From the NCBI RefSeq assembly GCF_047663525.1, contig NC_092602.1, forward strand, positions 12,707,501 through 12,771,500: DNA of 64,000 nucleotides, in the 5' to 3' direction. Positions 13,001-25,000 of the stretch are shown here, in pieces. Within the stretch, counting starts at the first letter, position 1; each line of letters starts with the position of its first letter. Source of the DNA: Anas platyrhynchos. Its lineage: Eukaryota > Chordata > Aves > Anseriformes > Anatidae. Below the pieces are notes generated by a model. That model saw only the letters and a list, made by a program, of their open reading frames with translations, ran no database searches and was not told the origin of the DNA. Position numbers and translations under genes: made by a program.

Positions 13001-16000
13001 ATTTTGTCAAGCTGCTAGTTATTTAGCTTTAGAATTAGAAACACATATAAATAACCAGTGATTTAAAAGCAAACAAACAACTACAAGAAACAAAAATAAT
13101 GTCTTTATTTCAGTTGCAAACACTGGCACTCTGATTAAGGTAGAAAAGAGACCCAAGGACCAAACTTTAGCATTCTGGTCCCTTGACATTCCACCAGGAT
13201 CACTGAGAGTAGGCTCCAAATATTGCCCACCATTTTGCTAACTGAAAAAAAGAAAGAAACCCATCCAAGTTAGTCTGCAGACTCTTGACAGCTTGTTAAT
13301 AAGCAAGCTGTTACTTGGGTTTTGCACTAGTAGCCAAAAAAAAAAAAAAAAAAAAAGGAAACAAATTGGAATCCAACAGAATTTAGCAAATGCTAAGAAT
13401 AGTCATTTTGTGGATTAAAAGAAACCGACCCAAGGCCTCTAAGAAAAGCACAAACATCCAGCAAAGCATAGGACTGTAAGACAAGCTTATATCACAAGAT
13501 ACAATTTAGTCAAATTCAAGTCACAATCTTCAAGAGAACATTCAGTGACTTCAGTGTTTCTGTATGTGAACAGATCTGCTAACAAGCTCTGAGAACCTCA
13601 CAGGATTGTTTCAATATTTCTGTTTGCAAAGAATAGTTTCATGCAAGTGAAGTGGAAATCAGTACTTTATGAAAGCCAAATGGAAATGGCTTGTTGCACA
13701 GGATAGTAAATACTGAATATCTCTAAAGCTTTTTGTAATCCAGAGAAATCATCATACCTGATCCACAAAGCTAGCCAGCTCTTCTAACTGCAAAGGAGCC
13801 ATGGTATTTCTTGAATTGTACAACTCTGTATCTATGTAATCTCTTATCTCAGATTGTGTCTCTTCTGTAAACTTTTTGGAATTCTCTTTTCCACACTCAG
13901 TACAAAGAACCTAATGAAACATGTATCATGCCAGAAGATTTTTTAATCATCTTAAAACTCAGTTTTAAAACAAGTCAGATTACTGACACATTTGAAACCT
14001 TTTGCTGCAGGAAATGTGATTTCATTTGATTAAAACAACAAAAATAGTTTTTAAATAGTTTAACATTCTGACTCTGATATAGTAAAGCACTTTTTTTTTT
14101 TAACCTATTGTCAAAGAACCCTTCATATTCTCAATATTTAAGTACCTGAGTTAAAAATCCTACTGAACAATCATCTCCCTGAGTAGCCACTTCTTGAATC
14201 AGATGTTTAATACCTTTTTTCAACAGCCTCTCTTCTACAGAATTACCACTTACAAGCCTGTAAAACAAAGAAATTTATTAAATACTGTTCCCTAGAACAC
14301 AGTGAAACTTCCTGAAACTCAACTGTTGTATTTCTAGGGTTCCTCAGCTACCACAGTGAGCAACAACGCCAGTTGAGAGATCACCAGGTATTTCTGTAGA
14401 AAACTTTATATTCATTTTTAGTTTCACAGAGAGATCAGATTATTTAGACGACAACGTTAACCTCAGACAAAAATCCTGGTTTCCCCTGGAAACATCATTG
14501 GTGTATTTTTCATTTTAAAGCACCTATTTGTCAGTGTAAAAGTCACCTGTATATGTGAATATCTCTGCCTCTTGCAATTCTATCACACCACTCTTTAGCC
14601 TTTGTATCCGTCTGTTGATCTAAATCAATATCATAAAACACAACAGTGTCCACATCTACGTGGCTGACACCTGTAGAAGGAGTGCGGGAAGAAACAATAG
14701 CACAGAAGAATCTCTTGTCTTGGTTGAAGCTTTTTATGGATTCCTAAAATGCAGAGACAAACAACCTAATTACAAATTCACATTAATAAAGCATAAATCT
14801 CTGAACAAACTTTTTCAAAAAATGAGATCAGAAAAACTGCTTTCTAATTAATTCCTAAACATAACTTAAAATGTTGGCAAGCTTAAAATATCTGAGTCCA
14901 TGTTACAAATTTACACAGTTCAAAATTAATTTATGTAGTATTAAAAATATCAATTTATGGTGCATTCAACCTGATAAAATCTACAGATCTATGACAGTAA
15001 TGACAGTAGTCATATTTTTGTCCCATGGCTAAGCACACCTGACTGGGTTATCACATTCTGTGCATGCTTCATTTTTCTTGTCTATTGACTAAATTGAATC
15101 CCTTTCTCTGTGCTGACTTGTGTTGCTTTAAACCAAAGTACTCCTTTATGTTTTATAGTGCATCTGACAGAAAACATAATAAGGCAATCTGAAATCAAAT
15201 TAATAACTTTTTTATATCACTAATGTTTGCTCAAACGGTAGGCCCCAAAGGATACTGAAAATCTTACTGGGGAGGGAAACGAGCACACTTTGAGTTTATC
15301 CTCAGGCAATGCCAGGGCACTCTACAGAAACAAAAGCCCCTGGAGTAAGGCTGAGGAAGTACCAACATAAAAACAGGAGTTAGGCTTGAAGTGTTGGTAA
15401 TGTAGATACCTACAGACACAAAAAGTAAAAGCAATTATTCTAAACACTATTGTGAAATAAAACATCTGTATTTCAAGCACAAATTACTCATATTTATATA
15501 TAGGACAACTTATGGCACATCTCTCAGAAACACGCTGAATGCTTCATCAAATAGCAATATGAGTGCCGTATTTTGTACATAATTACATATTTTGTGCTAC
15601 AGATACACATATATTTTGCACAAATAACTAATGAACTTATGCAAATAAATTCTTTGAATATGTTAAATGACATTTAAGCATTTTCCCTCCCACTATGAGC
15701 ATCTATTCACTATTAACTTGAGTAAGAGGTTCTCTTACCAGATAATGCCAACTGTGAGCATCAGTCTTATCAACTCTTATGTATGTGAGAAAATGGAAGT
15801 CTAAGAAAAGCTCCAGTATATCAAGCATTGGAATCATCTGTGTCAAAATCAATACACGATGCCCTTTTCCTTTCAACTTCTGAAGCAAAACGGCTAGAGC
15901 TTCCATCTTGCCTGTTGAAATAAGGCAATGAAATGAAAATGAAATAAGAACTTGAAGGTTCTGCAGGCAGCATTTAGCAATTACAGAAACTGTATTTGCA

Positions 16001-19000
16001 CAGTCGTAAAAGGTGGTTTTGTGTGTGTGTATGTTGTTTGTTGTTTTTTTTGTTTGTTTTTTTTTAAATACCTGAATCAAGTTGCACCAGTAGGGGGTCT
16101 GGAAACTGTATAAAATGAGGCCTTGCTATCTGCTGCACTGGATGGAAGAAGGGCAGTAGTTGTTCCTTCAGATTAAACTTGAAGGCCTTCATTTCATGGA
16201 TATATGAATAAGGAGGATTTGCTACATGCAAACATGGAGGAGCAACAACTACAGCTGGCAACACACAGAGGCCTCTAAACAAGAAAAGCAAACTTTAATA
16301 TATTAATTTTTTAACATTTTAACTTCTTAAAAACAGTAAGAATGCAGATGTCTCCGTGGAAGCATAAAGGACTTGGCTAAAGGTGGTTGAAAGTAAATCA
16401 GTAGATGGAAGTTTTATATTAAAACCAGGTAAACATAAAAACACTCAAGAATAGAAGACATACAGAAATTACCACTATCCCTACAGTTACCAAGACAAGC
16501 CTCCCTCTAACTTATGACTCCCATATTTTTGGCAATAATTCATAACAAAAACAAACAAACAAAACAAAACAACAAAAAACAAGATATGTCATGCTTGAAA
16601 ATAGAGAATTGCTATATAACTGAAAATAATTGCCATGGAACTATTAAGAGTTTTAAAATCTTAGGGTGATCTGAAATTATAGATTAGGGATGCAAAGTTG
16701 ATTCACCATAAATGAATTTAGCCTGCAGTAAGAATAAAACAAGGCAACACACTTCTCTTTTTTGGATATTTATGTTAAACAACTAAACAAACTGTTAAAT
16801 GCTATTTTGGATGGTGTTGGATGGTAGCATACACCCATTAAAATTTGTGCAAAGATGCATTTGTCTCAATTACCTAGTAACAATATCCTTCAGGGCAATC
16901 TTTTGGTGCTTTAATGTCAGAATGAGTTCTTGCAGGGGATCCTTTAGAATCTCCAAAGTACTTGAATACGGAAAGCAATTTGTAAAGCCAGACCAGCCCC
17001 ATTTGTTAATCCTGGCAGGATACTGCTGAGAATTTTTTCTTTCATTGATCCATGAACAAATTTCTAACAAGTCTCTGCCATACAAGGGCGTTCGGGAACA
17101 ACGACGCTCATTCCCCAAATACATTTTGTCCAGGTGTTCCTTTAGTTGTCTTTTTTCTTCTGTGGTACCCTTTAAAAATAATAAATAAATAAATAAATAA
17201 ATAAATATTTTTTTGTGAACATATTTTGACCAGATGGAAGAAATCTGTGCAGAAGAAAGATGAAAATAAGATAATTTAGTTAATGTGAGTGTTCTTTGAA
17301 TTGAAATGAAAGGAGAAGCAAACGAAGAAAAAAAAGTGATTTGAATAATATCTGTCCTTGCATCAAAAACATTAAGTTTGGTATTTAATAGAAAATAAAA
17401 CTGCATTCCTACTCTATGCCTACCAGAAAAAATATAATGGCATTTCAAAACACCATTGAAGAGCCTGCTATGACAGGTAGAAGAGACTAGTGAATGCTGC
17501 ATACTTAAAATAAATAAATAAAACTTCATCTATAGTGAACAGATAACCACACATGAATCTTGTATATGTTACATTGTAATCAAATAAGTACTCTATCATA
17601 TAAAGAGTTACTATAATACCTGAGTTGGACACCAGCGTGTAGATATCAATTTAGATTTGGTGCTTGAGTCATCCACTGTTATAATTAAATGAATTAATAA
17701 ATTCATTTTTCCAGGAAAGCAGCAAGACAAGAAAAATATTTTAGTGAAGAAAAATAATTTCATTTAATTTCACAGACATGACATTACAATATTAGGATAT
17801 TCTAGCTTCCATGGTTTCCATTTCTGAATAATTCAAAAATGATTAAAAAGGAAAAAAAAAAAAAAAGGAAAAAAAAAAAAAAACAGCTCAAGCTGATCAA
17901 TGAGCTTCAATGAAGCTCCATACTCTTCTAGAAAGAAACAAACTTAAAGTCAAGGAAAAGATTTACTGTTTAAAAAATAAAAGTGTACTGCACAATGTCA
18001 CACCTTGTTGCTTCAAAGACTGTCTACCAACAAGCAGACAGAATTGACTGTAAGACAAAGTAAAAGTTTTCCCTCTAAACTGTAATGTTACAGGTTTCTC
18101 TGGCTGATCAATTCTCTCTTGTGCTCCAGTAGTGGAAGCCATTGGGCCACATACTACCTTGCTGGCTGTTAAGACAAAAAGACAAAAAAGGTGCAAAGTT
18201 TAAAAATAATTTCCTCACTGTGAACTAGAAGCTTTGCACGCTTACCTTACACTTATGTGCCATATTTCCAGCAAAGAGGAATTTTTCTCCAGACATGACT
18301 CCTGGGTTGCACTTAAATGCGAACAGACTAGGTCTCTCTGTTTGTTCTTAAACTACATGTGAAATGTTCTTCTCTCAGTGAGGATAATTTCCTAGATGCT
18401 AACTGTTTGACTGGTATTTCACATGTATATTTGTATGAATTGATAATGTACAAACCTTGTGAGGGCTTCAGGAGTCTGCACAGGTATATTTTATGCAAAG
18501 TTATTGGAGAAAACAACCACAGGATAAGAGATTTTTCTCCTTCGCTGTTCATTTTTAGCAATGTAAAAAGCTCTTAGAACAGTACAATCTTATTTCTCCT
18601 TCAACTTTCAACAATATAAAAATATTTAATTACATGAGAAAGTCAGAAAGCAACGCTTTATAATATGTACTGCACACCTTTCCTATGTTGAAATTCTGAA
18701 AACATGGCAAGAGGTTGTTGTCTTTTTATTTCCTCATGGTGGTCTGCCATAACTGTTGCTGTGTCCTCTGTCTGCTGCAATTGAGACCTTGTGAAGACTC
18801 GAGTCCTGCCTTCGGGTTTTTGTCCATACTGCACTGGTGTAAATAACCTAAAAATTAACAAATCCATCTTACTACACATATAAAAATCATACCTGAGGAA
18901 GTTGTTAGTTCCTTCATCCTAATACACAAATTAAGTTAAAAAACAAATAGTTGGTTTTAATCAGTAATCTCACCTAGAAGAGCTGCAGAGCATACAGCAG

Positions 19001-22000
19001 GAGAGATTTTGCTTCTCTTGTGGACTTAGAGCATGCAGAGAAAACACAATATACTATTAAATGTAAGGTGTGCTGAATGCTCTGAGGCTCCAGCCATCTC
19101 TGAAAGATTATGTGAAGGAATACAAGCGTCACAGATCTCCCAAATACCTTTATCATCTTTGGAGTTTGGAAACAGCAAAAAACCTCCCCAAAAGATGCTA
19201 ATAAAAGTCAAACTTCTTAACAAAGCAAAATCTTAATTGTGGCTGGGTGCAATGTAAGGACAAAAAGCAGATCTCTACTTCCATGCATCTTGAATGTCTA
19301 CAGATTATTCATAGAGTCTGGTTTTAAAAACACACTGAAATTTTAACAGCTGACTTCCCAGTAATTGTTTCATATACACAACTTCAGGGAAACTAGAGGT
19401 GTCTAAACAGCAAAAGAATGAGATCTGTTTCTGTCTGACTTTTTTTAAAATCTCTCCCAACTCTTAAATTTCATTAACTGACAAAGCTTCATTCTGGCCT
19501 AATAGAACTAGTGCAGAATCTTCTCCTTGTCACCTGCTGCAGCCATGTGTTACACAAGCTGTCTTGGACCTAATATAATTCTGTTGTAGAGTAAGTCAGA
19601 GCAACGTTTAGGTAAACACTGTACAATACATTAATCTGATAAAAGCAGAGTATGGTTACTGAAGTCCAAGACTGAAAAATGACTCTCCCAATTGATTTTC
19701 AGAAAGTAGGTTCAATAGAATAAACAAAAGGTCAAAATTCATCAGCAAGCCTCTTTTCCACCCATAGAAAGAAAAAGAAAAAAGAAAAAAAAGTATATTT
19801 AAGTGCATTGCAAGTGCGTCTTAGTGTTAAAATGAATTGAGGAGAAGATTTAATTATTATGCTTAGGAAACTCTCTACAGCAGAAACACTTAAAATGTTC
19901 AACAGACTTGAAGTCTGTTGCACTTCTTAGTTTGGCAAGAAGGATCACAAGCAAGCCTTCATAACTGAGAGAAACTATCAAGTGGTAAAAGGCAGTTTGC
20001 TTTCCTTCAGAAGACTCGTATAGAGTCCTATCAGCAATCAGTTTGGAAACAAAATAGCAAGACAAACAAATGCATCTGAATGTACCCTCTCAGAGCTCAC
20101 AAATATTATTCATTTTCACCCAGTACTTAAAAATCACTAGAACACTGCATACCTATTCGGTTTGAGTTTCACTGGCTCGAGTCTGGGTGATGAAGGAGAA
20201 CAGCAGATCTCTTCAATAAGCTTCCTAGTTACTTTCAGTTTTGGCAGCATTTGTGCTTCATAGCGAGTCATTTTGTCTTCCATCCCAGTCACATCAAAGA
20301 GAGACAGGTCTGTGTGCTTAAGAAAAACAAAATAAAGAAATATTCTACTACTATTCAAGTGCAGCTATAAAAAGTAGTAATAATATTCCACGTTATCCGA
20401 TGATTAAAAAGCTCACAGTTGAAGCCAGAAGTAAATGAAAACTTAGAAGAGTCAAGTATCACGTGATTTTGCAGAGAGCAGCTGCAGTTACTTTAAAAGG
20501 TTTCAGCAACCTCTACCATGAAAATAGAGTATTATGCTCATGTTACCGAGAGTCAACAACAGGACAGCACACTCAGATTACAAACTCTGCAGTTAATCCA
20601 ATGCTTGTAATCAAAACATTTGTCTTCGTAGAACTGAGATTTCAGTCTCATCCATTCCTACCTTGATACATTAACCCTACTTCCTCCACAAGCCTCTGAC
20701 ATCCTCCTCCCACCCCAAAATAGTTTTCCAACAGGCTCGATTAAATAACTATTCGAATTTCCCAGGAAAAAAAAAAAAAAAAAAGGATGAAATCTCTTGC
20801 GATGTAACTTCAACTGACTATGCTTACAACCAAACTGTGGAATGAGACAGCTTCTCATCTTTAGAACTTAATTATGCCCTTGCTGCTCCTGAGGACAGGA
20901 CAAGAATGGCACTTTTTCCTCAATTCCAAAATCCAATATTTTAGATTAACTGGAAACTTTAAGCAAAGTCAGAAAATGGAAAACGTTGCAAAATAGTCTG
21001 ACCTTCTATGATAAGGACAGCAAGTACCCAGTTTACCTACTAAATTCAGTACTACCATGAAGTCAGCAGGTACTATTTATAATCATCATGGTTGCTTCTA
21101 AGAAGTAAAAGAATTAGCAATTCACAGATTTTGAAATTTATTGGAACCTGACTTGTAATATGTTGTACTCTTAAACCACCTGCTCTCCCAGTCAAATTAA
21201 ATCAAACACAAGAGAGTTACTTCCCTACATACCTTCCAAAGATCCCGTTTTAATGCACTCAGCACTAGAGAAGCAGTTCTAAACTCCAGTGTCTCTAGCA
21301 CAAAGGAAGAGCTGGGAAGCCGGGGATTTATCAGATCAGGATGATTACACACCCGTAGGAGCTGCATCAGAATATGGAGAACACTGACAAAGTGCCCACT
21401 TCTAAGACATTCTTGAGTTCTGTTATTTAAAATGAAAATATAATTATGTTTTAAAAAGTGCTTTCTAGGAGCTTAGGTCTTTCTGCGCATTTAAATTGTT
21501 TTTCTAAATAAACCTGACAAAACCAATTTATTGAACTTACTGTAGTATGACTTTAAAAATGCAGTCTTCCATTCCTCCAGCTTCCCTCACATCCACACAA
21601 ACTTTTAATAATTTATATAATACATTCTGGTTTGAAAACTCACATTATTATAAACCTGCATTTCTTAAATACCCATAACTTCAAATGAAAGTGGCGTGAA
21701 ATAATATACAAATACATGTTGTCAATATTAAGGCCATGTTTTTTAATGCCCAAGTAAATACCACTTTAAATCATCAAATTCACTGTAAAATGTAAACAAG
21801 GCACATTAGGAAAGCGAAGTAAAATATAAACTAGGATATTCAGTTCCTAAACAAGTGCTAAATTTAAACAGAAGCTGTGGCACATGCTCAGTTGCCTAAG
21901 TTATAAATACAGAATACTGTGTTTTGTCCCATAATCTGCAAATACTGTTCATTTATTCTCCTTTTCACCTTGTAAAAGGATTAGATAAAAATAAAATAAT

Positions 22001-25000
22001 AAAATAAAATAAAAACACAGAAGGAAGAAATTTCTGAATGCAATTGCCACTTTGTGTAGAACATGATTAGCCTGCACAGCACTATGATTGTGCCACACAT
22101 TTGAATCTTTTGGTTTGCCCATGACTCACTTAAAAATAGTATGCCAACAGTTAAGCTCTCTTACTGTAACTGGAATGTTTCCTAACTTATCATTTCAATA
22201 ATTGAGCAACTAAGAACAACTCAACAGATGTACCTGGGTTGAGACAGGATGTCTTTATACATTGACTTTTGTCGATTAGAAAGAGTACACATCAGCACAT
22301 GCTCATATTTCCTCGCTAACTGCTTCTCGACATGAATTTTGGACCTCCGCAAAATAAATGACTGAACTACCTAAAAGAATACAAAACAATAATTTCTTAA
22401 TTGTGTTCCCCCAGAGAAAGAGATACTAGAATTAAGACGCTATCCTCAAGGGAGACATACTCTCTGCAGTCTTATTGCCACTGTCTGGTAATGATCCTCA
22501 TTCCCTTCTGCAGATGCTATCTTTGTAAAATCCGAATAGAATTTGGAAATCTCTGGGATCAGGAAACAGGCAATCGTCCACAGATCTTTTAGGGCAGTAG
22601 GCAGAAGCGTATCCATCAAGAGTAAATGGTGATCACTATAAACGATGAAGATAACAAATCACAGCAAGAAGATTAAAAACAAAATAAAAAAATTAAGTGC
22701 TGATGCTATTTCAGGAATTATCGAAGACAAAATCAAAAGGAAAATTTATAATGAATACTCCAGACCTGTGGAGACTGAAAACTGCATCCCAGTGCTTTTC
22801 TGTCAGATTATTACCATTTTGCCTCTCGTCTAAAACTAGGTATCTCCATTGCACTTTCATGAATGCCTCATAGTCTTCAAAGACTTGCTTGCAGGAGGCA
22901 ACACACACATTAAAATTGTTGGGGTCAATCCATTCCTACAACATAAAAACACAAACATCCTAAAGGGATATATTTTTTGACAGATTTCAGAGCAAAAAGA
23001 GGGCTAGAAGTTGTATGTTTTAACAGCCTCATTGGAGGAATCCAAGAAGTTCCTTGCAACTATGGAAGTCGGAAAAAATAAAAATAAGAGGGAAAAAAAA
23101 GAAAAACAGGAAGAAACATATTTTGCAAATAAGTGTAATGGAATCTTGAAGCCTGGAAACAAATACATGGTTGCTAAACTACAAAACACACACCAGACTT
23201 CCTGTTGCTTCTTCTGGATTATACATCAGTTTCTCAACCAAAAAAATAAAGATACACTCAACACAATTTCTTAATAAGCTTCTGCAAATACTAAGATGAG
23301 GTAAAAGTCATAGAAACAAAGATGGAAGAGATTAGTCATTAGTCAAAAACATCTGTACAAGGAACATCATGCCAATAAATAAATATGCACTAAAAAGGCT
23401 AGCCACTGCTGGTCATCAAAACAAGCTTTATTGGTAAATACCACACTCTGCTTTTTAGCCAGCATTCATGAGATGAGAAGGTATCTTCATTCTTCTTGTG
23501 CTTTCTGTATGTTACATAACAATATAGAAAAGGAGGAGATTGTAAGATCACTATGATCAAGTTTTTAACCACAATGGTTTAAGTGCGACTCAGCCTGATA
23601 CTTCCTTTCAGTGTAATGCTTACCTTACTCAGAACGTGTGTAGATGAAACTATGTTTCATAATACCTGTCTAGTTTTTAGAAGTTCTCCTCGATCCCCAA
23701 TGTACAGAAGAATTCTCAAAGCAGGACACCAGCATTTCAGTTCAGTCACCCACAGTACATTAAAGTTTTGTGAAATAACAAGAATAGGACCCCAGTTACC
23801 TACAGAGATAACAAGTACAACATAACTGGAAGTGACTACACATCACTTCACAGCTTACATAAAAGGCAACTGTGCACATACAAACAACATGCACTAAAAC
23901 TCGATGGCAGGAGTTGTCTCTCCTTTTGTATACAAAGCATTTCAGATTCATTTCATTAAATTACACATATTAAAAGCATTATTTTTTCCTTTCTGAAAAT
24001 ACATTCACTAACGAACTTTTAAAATCGTTATTAAAAGGTCTATATCTCATACCTTCATTACATGCCAGGTGGGCAAAAAAAGCTACAACTTGCACTGTTT
24101 TACCAAGTCCAGCTTCATCAGCCAGAATAGCGTTGAGACTCATCTTATAGAGCTTTGCCAACCACTCTAGTCCAGTCTTCTGATACTCTCTAAGAGTGCC
24201 GTGTAACAAAGACGGAGTAATGCTTTTTACTGCTGTTGTGATTTGAGCACTGCCTTTGGGCAACAACGCTTCTGCAACAGCAGCCATGTCTGCTAAATCT
24301 CCCATATGTGTTTTTGGGGTGGGCATGAGTAGGTCTGTAAGCACCACATCTTCCTGAAGGCTCTCTTTCTTGATCATAGAGTCTCTTATTTCTGCACAAA
24401 GTAATAAAGTTAATGGTGCAGCCACACCTGAACTGAGCAATCCATTAAAAGGTTTGACACCATTTACAGCTAAGCCAGAGTCTAAAGAACATAAGAAATC
24501 TACACTGTAAGAATAACGTAAAAAACAGCTTGAGACAAATGATTATATAAACAAGGGCAACCTGCAGTGGGACACAGGTGCACATATGACAGTTTTAGTG
24601 AATTCAGTCTCACTCATGGCCCCAAGGGAGCCTGATTGATACAAACAAGAACTCAGCAACAAAAAGCCTTTACAGTGCATTTACCAAAGCATTAGTAACA
24701 CACAGGAAGTCAGAGAACTAGAGAAAGGAGATATTTATAACTCAAAAACAAAATATTATTTTCTTAATATTTATTTTGGTAAGTTTATTTTGTTACTACT
24801 GGCACGTCCCACAATATTATGCTAAAAAAAAGCCTGAGGTCCTTATTACCTTTTTTTGAGGTGTTCTGGGAGTTGAATACTTTCCTTCTCCTCTCTTCTA
24901 GCTCTCCTTGTAATTTTAAATCTACCACCTAAAGTAGAGAGAGTGCAAGGGAAAAATAGCAGAAGGAAGTGACAAATATGAATGCACTTAGCTTTAAATA

